Shown in pieces: positions 1-5,378 of a stretch of DNA of 6,112 nt (the first letter of the stretch is position 1; each line of letters starts with the position of its first letter). The notes under the pieces are model-generated. The model saw nothing but the letters and a program-made list of their open reading frames with translations, was not told the DNA's origin and ran no database searches. This DNA comes from Bacillota bacterium (lineage in GTDB: Bacteria; Bacillota; Clostridia; Lachnospirales; Lachnospiraceae). Both the position numbers and the translations under genes were made by a program. The stretch spans positions 1-6,112 of the forward strand of contig JAGFXQ010000217.1 of assembly GCA_017861355.1 (NCBI GenBank). The letters run 5' to 3'.

Positions 1-1056
1 GAGAAACAAAAGGCATTTATCATACATGTTATCTACATTATCTTTCTTTTGGGATTAGTATATGTAGGCATTAAGTATCTATTACCTTTATTAATGCCCT
101 TTGTCATAGGAATGATCATTGCGATGATCTTTCGGAAGCCAATCGATATTATCCAGAAGGCAACGAAAATTAACCGGGTTATTATTTCTATTATAATGTT
201 GCTTCTATTCTATGGTGCTCTTGGTTTCCTTGCTAGTATGATTGGATTTAAGGTTTTTACCTTTTTAAGCAACTTATTCTATAGCTTGCCCGACTTATAC
301 GAGAACACCGTATTACCGGCAATCGAGAAGGTAATTGATAATGTGATGATCCGTTTTCCAGGAATCGAAGGTTATTTACAGGATTTCCTTGATAATATCA
401 ATGATTCTATATTTACCTTCCTTAAGGATGCTTCCTCCACGGTAGTTGGTACAATCGCACGAATGGCAGCCTCATTACCAACCTTACTAATCAACTTTAT
501 CTTTACCATTGTTTCCTCGTTCTTCTTTACGATTGATTATTATCGTATTTCCCGCTTTGTCATTGTACAGTTCAAGGGGGAACGCAGGGATATGATATTA
601 AAGCTAAAGGATAACGGTATCGGTACACTTGGTAAATTCATCCGTGCCTATTCCGCGATTATCTCAATCACCTTTTTGGAATTATCCATTGGTTTCTGGA
701 TACTGGGTATTCCTAATCCCTTCCTCTTCGGCGTATTGATTGCTATCATCGATGTAATGCCAATTCTAGGAACCGGTGCCGTATTATTACCATGGGCGAT
801 TATCTCACTTGTAATCGGCAATACGAAGATTGGTATCGGAATGCTGCTGCTCTACATTATCATAACGGTAGTAAGGCAGACCATTGAGCCAAGGATTGTT
901 GGTCAACAGATCGGCTTACATCCGATATTAACGTTGATACTGATGTATGTTGGTGCTCAATTAATGGGTGTTCTGGGATTACTGATCTTACCGATCATAG
1001 CAACTATAATCGTTAAACTGAATGAAGATGGTACGATTCATCTTTTCAAAAAATAA
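1..1056 (+). CDS. ytvI: YtvI-like AI-2E family membrane protein (5' end cut off by window)
   Basis: The reading frame is open from base 1, so the gene starts upstream of the window. The TTG at 49 is not a credible start, because hydrophobic membrane sequence continues in frame before it. 351 residues are visible. Counting from base 1, there are hydrophobic segments at about residues 5-24, 26-44 and 58-86. A soluble, amphipathic stretch follows at about 90-155, then several more hydrophobic segments to the end. This is the usual layout of the AI-2E transporter superfamily (PF01594). Two conserved blocks support the call: DVMPILGTG near residues 251-259, and EPRIVGQQIGLHP near 296-308. The second is typical of the YtvI branch, often named sporulation integral membrane protein YtvI. 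Family members are thought to be permeases, and the substrate here cannot be read from sequence. Only a few N-terminal residues are probably missing, since YtvI proteins are about 350-370 residues. The TAA stop lies at the edge of the terminator A-tract. Superfamily assignment is firm; a sporulation role is inference. Confidence 0.88.
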   Translation, partial: EKQKAFIIHVIYIIFLLGLVYVGIKYLLPLLMPFVIGMIIAMIFRKPIDIIQKATKINRVIISIIMLLLFYGALGFLASMIGFKVFTFLSNLFYSLPDLYENTVLPAIEKVIDNVMIRFPGIEGYLQDFLDNINDSIFTFLKDASSTVVGTIARMAASLPTLLINFIFTIVSSFFFTIDYYRISRFVIVQFKGERRDMILKLKDNGIGTLGKFIRAYSAIISITFLELSIGFWILGIPNPFLFGVLIAIIDVMPILGTGAVLLPWAIISLVIGNTKIGIGMLLLYIIITVVRQTIEPRIVGQQIGLHPILTLILMYVGAQLMGVLGLLILPIIATIIVKLNEDGTIHLFKK

Positions 1057-1104
1057 AAAAAGGGATGTTACAAAACAATGATTGTTTTGTAACATCCCTT
1101 TTTT
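1056..1104. terminator. Bidirectional Rho-independent terminator
   Basis: A perfect inverted repeat has arms at 1056-1079 and 1081-1104 around the single base 1080. The stable core is 18 bp (GGGATGTTACAAAACAAT and its complement; in RNA the inner pairs would open into a small loop). It is flanked by a run of A on the left and six T on the right. Either strand therefore gives a hairpin followed by a U-tract. It sits between two converging genes and can stop transcription from both the YtvI-like gene and the DUF1540 gene. Confidence 0.93.
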
Positions 1105-1117
1105 GTCTCAAAGATTA

Positions 1118-1297
1118 TTAGAAAGTCTTATCCTTTGGAGCAAAGGTAGAGCAATCTGTCTCATCTGACTCCTTCGCATTTCTGGGTTCCACTGAAATCT
1201 TCTCTGCTGCACAATGGTCTCCATTCATATAATATTCACATGAATTCACAACACACTTTATTCCTTCATTTGGTTTATCCATTTTTTTTACTGACAT
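1118..1297 (-). CDS. DUF1540 small cysteine-rich protein
   Basis: This is a 59-residue, soluble, probably cytoplasmic protein. Four cysteines stand at residues 15, 20, 29 and 49, in the order IKCVVNSC, GDHC, TDCSTF. This matches the DUF1540 family, with its C-x4-C, C and terminal C-x-TF pattern, common in one or more copies in clostridial genomes. The spacing suggests a small zinc or other metal site, but no function is established. The start is the ATG at 1297: a GGGAGG ribosome site at 1305-1310 lies 7 bases before it. A longer frame from a TTG at 1315 would translate through that ribosome site and is rejected. The gene points toward the shared terminator at 1056-1104. It lies 136 bp downstream of the LysM gene on the same strand with no clear terminator between, so cotranscription is possible. 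Confidence 0.88.
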   Translation of the reverse strand: MSVKKMDKPNEGIKCVVNSCEYYMNGDHCAAEKISVEPRNAKESDETDCSTFAPKDKTF

Positions 1298-1304
1298 CGC
1301 GATT

Positions 1305-1310
1305 CCTCCC
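1305..1310 (-). promoter_or_regulatory. Ribosome binding site that fixes the DUF1540 start
   Basis: On the minus strand this reads GGGAGG, 7 bases upstream of the ATG at 1297. It lies inside the longer reading frame that would begin at the TTG at 1315, so the shorter 59-residue product is the likely one. Confidence 0.8.
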
Positions 1311-1342
1311 AACAAATAAATTCACAGTTACGATTACGATAT

Positions 1343-1372
1343 TATTATTTGCAGAGGAATCATAAAACATTC
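1343..1372 (-). promoter_or_regulatory. Possible sigma-G-like promoter for the DUF1540 gene
   Basis: On the minus strand, GAATG (1372-1368) is followed after 18 bases by AATAATA (1349-1343). The known Bacillus sigma-G consensus is roughly GHATR, 17-18 bp, CATnHTA, so only the first base of the -10 element differs. It would give a leader of about 40 bases before the ATG at 1297. The region is very AT-rich, so a chance match is quite possible. Confidence 0.25.
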
Positions 1373-1433
1373 GTTTTGTTTATTTATTTTTGAGCGTATT
1401 TTTTATGAATAACAAATTTCATAGGTCAGTGCA

Positions 1434-2249
1434 TCACCCCGGAAATTGCATAGTCAGGCCTTCCACCATCATATCAGCCATCTCCATAGCTTGCATCTCT
1501 ATCTCATCATATCCGTTGATACTTTCCTCGTAATTTTTTGCGATCATATTCTCGATATTCGAAGCTAATAAATCGAGATGTTCATAAAGCATCGCACTCC
1601 AGTCATCCTCACGCCAATATCGATTCACTTTGTTCATAAATGCCGCGATCTGATCCGCATTCTCATGCCATTTTTGATCAGCCTCAGTGACAGCATTATT
1701 ATCCCCAGCCATGATTGCCTTCACCAAATCGCCTGCAATCGTAATATGTTCTGTAAATAACCTTTCGAATTCTTTCGCAGCATCCTCTCCATAAAAAGGC
1801 GCGAAAGCATTCGCAAAATCTGTCGCATTACGAAGTAACCTCTGTAATATCTTATCTGCTTCCGGAAGTTGATGTACTATGCCCATAACAGCCATTCTCG
1901 TCCATTCTACGTGCTGCTCCCATAATAAGCGGAAATAATTCACTAAGTCCGAAGTATTTCCACTCATATCATCGTCCATCATGTCGCCGCTCATCAAATC
2001 TTCATCCATGATATCATCATCCATTCCGTCATCCTGCATCCCCTGAGTATCATTTTCCATGGGAGAATCTGAATAAGAAGGGTAACTCTGATACCCAGGC
2101 CTAAGCGTTACAACCTGCCCAATCATCAGATTACGTGGCTCTATACCGGGATTCAGATCCAGAATTGAATCCACTGTTGTATTAAATACTTGGGCTAGCA
2201 TCCAAATAGTATCATATGGCCTGATCGTATATCGAATTGTACCATTCAT
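1434..2249 (-). CDS. LysM-domain protein with Met/Asp-rich linker and helical C-terminal domain
   Basis: This is a 271-residue protein when started at the ATG at 2249. Residues 5-51 form one LysM domain (YTIRPYDTIWMLAQ, then DLNPG, then IGQVVTLRPG), a fold that binds peptidoglycan or other N-acetylglucosamine polymers. Residues 64-97 are a low-complexity linker of Met and Asp with no basic residue. Residues 99-271 look all-helical and are rich in Trp, His and Glu: LLWEQHVEWTRM at 108-119, TEHI at 166-169, KWHENAD at 193-199, YEHL at 222-225. I recognise this C-terminal domain from unnamed clostridial and bacilli proteins but know no proven function; such proteins sometimes carry doubtful enzyme names. 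There is no signal peptide or membrane segment, so a spore-coat or non-classically exported role is possible but unproven. Start choice is uncertain: in-frame ATG 2261 and GTG 2264 also exist, and none has a good ribosome site. ATG 2249 puts the LysM domain right at the N-terminus, as is usual. Confidence 0.85.
   Translation of the reverse strand: MNGTIRYTIRPYDTIWMLAQVFNTTVDSILDLNPGIEPRNLMIGQVVTLRPGYQSYPSYSDSPMENDTQGMQDDGMDDDIMDEDLMSGDMMDDDMSGNTSDLVNYFRLLWEQHVEWTRMAVMGIVHQLPEADKILQRLLRNATDFANAFAPFYGEDAAKEFERLFTEHITIAGDLVKAIMAGDNNAVTEADQKWHENADQIAAFMNKVNRYWREDDWSAMLYEHLDLLASNIENMIAKNYEESINGYDEIEMQAMEMADMMVEGLTMQFPG
1965..2039 (-). repeat. Pentad (15-bp) repeat encoding the Met/Asp linker
   Basis: Within the LysM gene, five successive five-residue units each begin with Met: MQDDG, MDDDI, MDEDL, MSGDM, MDDDM (residues 71-95 counted from the ATG at 2249). 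At DNA level this is a degenerate 15-bp tandem array built on ATGGATGAT-like units. Such arrays can gain or lose units by slippage, and the encoded segment is strongly acidic. Confidence 0.7.
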
Positions 2250-2282
2250 AGAAAATACCATCACTTATATGAAGTTCTATTT

Positions 2283-2311
2283 CAAAGTATGATGTTTGCC
2301 TGTTCGATGTT
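2283..2311 (-). promoter_or_regulatory. Possible mother-cell (sigma-K-like) promoter for the LysM gene
   Basis: On the minus strand, AACA (2311-2308) is followed after 16 bases by CATACTTTG (2291-2283). The Bacillus sigma-K consensus is about mACm, 16-17 bp, CATAnnnTA, so only the last -10 base differs. The predicted start would leave a leader of roughly 27 bases before the ATG at 2249. No housekeeping promoter is evident in the 81-bp gap after leuD. This is a suggestive match only. Confidence 0.25.
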
Positions 2312-2330
2312 CCTTGATTTGACTAATTAA

Positions 2331-2816
2331 TTATTTGTTATTTATGTAATTGATCAACCCTTCCGCCTTTATAATTCTCTGCATGAACTCCGGAAATGCC
2401 TGCCCCTGATAACTTGTTCCTTTTGTCCTGTCATAGATCATTCCGCTATCAAAGTCAATCTCTACCTGATCTCCTGACTCTATCTCCTTCGCTGCCTGAG
2501 GACATTCGATGATCGGAAGACCAATATTGATTGCATTACGATAAAAGATTCTGGCGAAGGTTTCAGCAATAACACAGCTAATTCCGGATGCTTTGATTGC
2601 AATCGGGGCGTGCTCTCGCGAGGAGCCGCAGCCAAAATTCTTATTTGCTACCATAATATCACCGGGTTTTACCCTGATTACAAACTCTTTATCAATATCA
2701 ATCATGCATTTTGCAGCAAGCTCCTTCGGATCGGAGGAATTCAGATAACGCGCAGGAATGATTACGTCGGTATCTACATTATCACCATATTTGTGTACTG
2801 TTCCAAAAGCCTTCAT
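2331..2816 (-). CDS. leuD: 3-isopropylmalate dehydratase small subunit
   Basis: This is the 161-residue swivelling-domain subunit of isopropylmalate isomerase. It partners LeuC to convert 2-isopropylmalate to 3-isopropylmalate in the cytoplasm (leucine pathway). Family marks are NVDTDVIIPARYL at residues 13-25, FGCGSSREHAP at 61-71 (the substrate-contacting serine/arginine loop), and NAINIGLP at 94-101. About 160 residues is the usual length for the archaeal and clostridial short type, compared with about 200 in the enterobacterial type. The ATG at 2816 is supported by GGAGG at 2825-2829, 8 bases upstream. It is the third gene of leuB-leuC-leuD, 40 bp after leuC. Homoaconitase and dimethylmalate dehydratase small subunits share this fold, but adjacency to leuB makes the leucine role most likely. 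No clear terminator follows it. Confidence 0.95.
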   Translation of the reverse strand: MKAFGTVHKYGDNVDTDVIIPARYLNSSDPKELAAKCMIDIDKEFVIRVKPGDIMVANKNFGCGSSREHAPIAIKASGISCVIAETFARIFYRNAINIGLPIIECPQAAKEIESGDQVEIDFDSGMIYDRTKGTSYQGQAFPEFMQRIIKAEGLINYINNK

Positions 2817-2832
2817 TTATTCAACCTCCATC

Positions 2833-2847
2833 TGCCTGTAGCAGGCA
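2833..2847 (-). repeat. Small hairpin in the leuC-leuD gap
   Basis: A perfect 6-bp inverted repeat, TGCCTG / CAGGCA, encloses a 3-base loop. It lies 3 bases upstream of the leuD ribosome site. It has no following U-tract, so it is not a terminator. It could affect mRNA cleavage or stability, or leuD translation. Confidence 0.45.
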
Positions 2848-2856
2848 CAAAAATAA

Positions 2857-4122
2857 TTATAATCCAAGTTCCTCCGGTCCGGAGATCTTACCGGTCACCG
2901 CACTTGCTGCTGCAACTGCAGGACTTGCCAGATAGACCTCTGATCTCACATGACCCATTCGACCCACGAAATTACGATTTGTTGTTGCTACAGCACGCTC
3001 ACCTTCGGCGAGAATTCCCATGTGTCCGCCTAAGCAAGGTCCGCAGGTAGGTGTGCTGACTACGGCTCCCGCTTTAATAAAGATAGCCAATAAGCCTTCC
3101 TCCATCGCCTGAAGATAGATAGCCTGAGTTGCAGGGAATACAATCACACGCATACCCTTGGCAACTTTTCTTCCTTCTAATATCTTTGCCGCAATTCTCA
3201 GATCATCAATTCTGCCATTGGTACAAGATCCGATTACCACCTGATCGATCTTAACCTCACCGACTTCATCGATGGTTCGCGTATTCTCAGGTAGATGTGG
3301 AAATGCTACGGTAGGTCTAAGAGTTGATAAATCAATCTCGATTACTTCATCATATTCAGCATCGGTATCTGCTTCATAGATCTTATATTCCTTCTTGGAA
3401 TGTTCCTTGATATATTGAACTGCAAGCTCATCCACGGGGAAGATACCATTCTTTGCGCCTGCTTCAATTGCCATATTGGCCATAGAGAAGCGGTCATCCA
3501 TGGTAAGATTCTGAATACCGTCTCCGACAAATTCCATAGACTTATAAAGTGCACCATCAACGCCAATCTTACCGATAATATGCAGAATGACATCCTTACC
3601 GCTAACCCACTTCGCGGGCTTACCGGTTAGTATGAATTTAATTGCTGAGGGAACCTTAAACCATGCCTTACCGGTAGCCATTCCGGCTGCCATATCCGTA
3701 CTGCCTACACCGGTGGAGAAGGCTCCGAGTGCTCCATAGGTACAGGTATGAGAATCCGCACCGATTACTGCATCTCCTGCCACTACAAGTCCTTTTTCCG
3801 GCAATAGTGCGTGTTCGATACCCATCTCACCAATCTCAAAATAATTCGTGATATCCTGTGCCATAGCGAATTCACGTACACATTTGCAATGCTCCGCTGA
3901 TTTGATATCCTTATTCGGAGTAAAATGATCCGGAACCAAAGCAATCTTATCTTTATCAAATACCTTCTTAATCGTCATCTTCTCCATCTCATGGATGGCT
4001 ACGGGAGCAGTCACATCATTACCCAGAACCAGATCCAAATCCGCTTCAATCAATTGTCCTGCAGATACCTGCGCCAGTCCCGCATGAGCAGCCAATATCT
4101 TCTGCGTCATCGTCATACCCAT
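2857..4122 (-). CDS. leuC: 3-isopropylmalate dehydratase large subunit
   Basis: This is the 421-residue catalytic subunit of isopropylmalate isomerase, an aconitase-superfamily enzyme carrying a [4Fe-4S] cluster. The three cluster ligands are visible as Cys300 in GSCTNG and Cys360/Cys363 in CGPCLGGH. Other conserved blocks are DHFTPNKD at 65-72 and GADSHTCTYGALGAF at 121-135. The length fits the short HacA/LeuC-2 type found in clostridia and archaea, which works with a separate small subunit, here leuD directly downstream. The ATG at 4122 has AGGAGG at 4131-4136, 8 bases upstream, and that site immediately follows the leuB TAA, suggesting translational coupling. In-frame ATGs two and four codons later are less well placed. 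The protein could also act on citraconate/methylmalate in the citramalate route to isoleucine, as LeuCD does in some bacteria. Confidence 0.96.
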   Translation of the reverse strand: MGMTMTQKILAAHAGLAQVSAGQLIEADLDLVLGNDVTAPVAIHEMEKMTIKKVFDKDKIALVPDHFTPNKDIKSAEHCKCVREFAMAQDITNYFEIGEMGIEHALLPEKGLVVAGDAVIGADSHTCTYGALGAFSTGVGSTDMAAGMATGKAWFKVPSAIKFILTGKPAKWVSGKDVILHIIGKIGVDGALYKSMEFVGDGIQNLTMDDRFSMANMAIEAGAKNGIFPVDELAVQYIKEHSKKEYKIYEADTDAEYDEVIEIDLSTLRPTVAFPHLPENTRTIDEVGEVKIDQVVIGSCTNGRIDDLRIAAKILEGRKVAKGMRVIVFPATQAIYLQAMEEGLLAIFIKAGAVVSTPTCGPCLGGHMGILAEGERAVATTNRNFVGRMGHVRSEVYLASPAVAAASAVTGKISGPEELGL

Positions 4123-4136
4123 AGTAATATCCTCCT

Positions 4137-5219
4137 TTATATCTCAGCTTTTATTAATTCGCCCATTTCTCTTGTACCTACCAGTTTCATGCTCTCTGAC
4201 ATGATATCAACGGTACGATAACCCTTCTTCAGAACCGCTTTTACAGCCGCCTCGATACTGTCTGCTTCTTTCTCCAGATCAAAGGAATAACGAAGCATCA
4301 TCGCAGCAGAGAGGATCGTAGCAATCGGATTCGCTTTGTTCTGGCCGGCAATATCCGGTGCAGAGCCATGACTTGGTTCGTATAATCCCAGCTTAGTGTC
4401 GCCAAGGCTTGCCGATGCCAGCATTCCGATGGATCCGGTAATCATACTTGCTTCATCTGATAGGATATCACCGAACATGTTCTCGGTAAGGATGACATCA
4501 AACTGTCTCGGGTTCTTCACCAGCTGCATCGCACAATTATCAACTAACATATCGGTAAGTTCTACTTCCGGGTATTCCTTTGCTACTTCCTTTGTCACCT
4601 GTCTCCACAGTCTGGAGGAATCCAGTACATTTGCTTTATCTACGCTGCAGACCTTCTTGCCTCGTTTCATTGCAATCTCGAAACCCCATCTGGCTATTCT
4701 CTTAATTTCCTTCTCATCGTATACAAGAGTATCGGTCGCCTTCCGAACTCCGTTCTCTTCGGTGGTATGTCTCGCTCCGAAGTAAAGACCGCCCGTAAGC
4801 TCACGCATTACCACAAAATCAAAGCCATCACCAATAATCTCATCCTTTAGCGGGCAGGCACCCTTCAATTCATCATAAAGCACTGCCGGACGAATATTCG
4901 CGAAGAGATTGAGACCCTTACGGATCGCCAGCAACCCAGCTTCCGGCCTTAAGTGAGGGGGGAGGTTATACCAGTTGGACTGTCCCACGTTGCCGCCAAC
5001 CGCTCCCAGGAGCACACTGTCACTGTTCTTTGCTGTCTCTAATGCTTCCTCTGTCAAAGGAACACCCGTCGCATCAATGGATACACCACCCATCAGCACC
5101 TCAGTATATTGAAAGCTATGACCGTAGTTTTCTCCAATTCGATCCAGTACCTTCTTTGCTTCTGTAATAATCTCCGGTCCAATTCCATCCCCGGGAATGA
5201 CAGCGATGTTATAATTCAT
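4137..5219 (-). CDS. leuB: 3-isopropylmalate dehydrogenase
   Basis: This is a 360-residue cytoplasmic enzyme that oxidatively decarboxylates 3-isopropylmalate with NAD to 2-ketoisocaproate, the leucine precursor. Visible motifs are GDGIGPE at 10-16, substrate-binding Arg100, Arg110 and Arg139 (the last in VVMRELTGG), and Tyr146. Catalytic Lys195 and Asp227 are present, as are metal-binding Asp251 and Asp255 in GDILSDEAS. The NAD-specificity loop EPSHGSAPDIAG lies at 281-292; its Asp289-Ile290 pair is typical of the NAD-using enzymes rather than NADP isocitrate dehydrogenase. Full length for the family. The ATG at 5219 has GGAGGT nine bases upstream. It is the first gene of the leuB-leuC-leuD cluster, with 14 bp to leuC. 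It is divergent from the LysR gene, whose product is the likely regulator. The leu promoter is expected within 5270-5350. Confidence 0.97.
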   Translation of the reverse strand: MNYNIAVIPGDGIGPEIITEAKKVLDRIGENYGHSFQYTEVLMGGVSIDATGVPLTEEALETAKNSDSVLLGAVGGNVGQSNWYNLPPHLRPEAGLLAIRKGLNLFANIRPAVLYDELKGACPLKDEIIGDGFDFVVMRELTGGLYFGARHTTEENGVRKATDTLVYDEKEIKRIARWGFEIAMKRGKKVCSVDKANVLDSSRLWRQVTKEVAKEYPEVELTDMLVDNCAMQLVKNPRQFDVILTENMFGDILSDEASMITGSIGMLASASLGDTKLGLYEPSHGSAPDIAGQNKANPIATILSAAMMLRYSFDLEKEADSIEAAVKAVLKKGYRTVDIMSESMKLVGTREMGELIKAEI

Positions 5220-5275
5220 TCCTACGTTACCTCCGACTAGATGATTTTATTGTGTTACTCCGTTATATATTTCTA

Positions 5276-5305
5276 TTGCCATTTTATCATAACGTCTGTT
5301 ATAAT
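5276..5305 (+). promoter_or_regulatory. Sigma-A promoter for the LysR-family gene
   Basis: TTGCCA at 5276-5281 (5 of 6 to TTGACA) is followed after 18 bp by a perfect TATAAT at 5300-5305. Transcription would start near 5312 and give a leader of about 67 bases. A dyad (5289-5302) overlaps the spacer and the -10, and another (5331-5347) lies in the early transcribed region. Both are well placed for autorepression. Confidence 0.6.
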
Positions 5306-5309
5306 TAAA
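5281..5309 (-). promoter_or_regulatory. Candidate promoter for leuB-leuC-leuD
   Basis: On the minus strand, TTTAAT (5309-5304) and TAAAAT (5286-5281) are spaced by 17 bp. The -10 is good (5 of 6) and the -35 poor, as expected for a promoter that needs an activator. Transcription would begin near 5274 with a leader of about 55 bases. Other AT-rich hexamers nearby could serve instead. Confidence 0.35.
5289..5302. promoter_or_regulatory. Operator-like dyad 1 (ATAAC-N4-GTTAT)
   Basis: This is a perfect 5-bp inverted repeat with a 4-bp spacer. It uses the same half-sites as dyad 2 but with one base less between them. It falls between the -35 and -10 regions of both proposed divergent promoters, about 21 bp upstream of the proposed leu start. 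That suits the lower-affinity activation site of a LysR regulator. Confidence 0.5.
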
Positions 5310-5324
5310 ATACATAATTTTAAT
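5304..5324. repeat. AT-only 21-bp inverted repeat
   Basis: ATTAAAAT (5304-5311) and ATTTTAAT (5317-5324) form a perfect 8-bp dyad around 5 bases. It lies between the two ATAAC/GTTAT dyads and just past the regulator's -10. It has too few GC pairs to be a useful RNA hairpin. It may be a bendable linker between operator sites, or it may reflect base composition. Confidence 0.4.
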
Positions 5325-5330
5325 ATCTGT

Positions 5331-5347
5331 TATAACCAAACGTTATA
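5331..5347. promoter_or_regulatory. LysR-type box, dyad 2 (TATAAC-N5-GTTATA)
   Basis: This is a perfect 6-bp inverted repeat around 5 bases. It contains T5333 and A5345 separated by exactly 11 bases, the T-N11-A geometry known for LysR-family sites. Its centre (5339) is about 65 bp upstream of the proposed leu start, the usual place of the high-affinity recognition site. It is also about 27 bp downstream of the regulator's own proposed start, which suits autorepression. Confidence 0.6.
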
Positions 5348-5378
5348 TATTAATTACATAGGCAAAGGAGTGTTTGCA

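Noticed and set aside
49..51. TTG as the start of the YtvI-like protein
   Set aside because: The frame continues open to base 1 with membrane-like sequence, so the true start lies outside the window.
1298..1315. Longer DUF1540 protein starting at the TTG at 1315
   Set aside because: The extra codons include the GGGAGG ribosome site for the ATG at 1297.
1404..1423. TATGAA/TTCATA inverted repeat as a terminator for the LysM gene
   Set aside because: It has six mostly AT pairs, an 8-base loop, and no U-tract on the minus strand.
2610..3050. 146-residue plus-strand frame across leuD/leuC
   Set aside because: It is antisense to two well-supported genes, has no recognisable domain, and its composition looks like a shadow frame.
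3342..4221. Short frames on both strands within leuC (3342-3593, 3400-3630, 3925-4221)
   Set aside because: They all overlap the conserved leuC coding sequence and resemble no protein family.
4396..4785. 129-residue plus-strand frame within leuB
   Set aside because: It is antisense to the catalytic core of leuB and is a low-information shadow frame.
5220..5378. Leucine T-box or other riboswitch upstream of leuB
   Set aside because: The leader is only about 55 bases, with no specifier stem, no T-box bulge sequence and no terminator hairpin.
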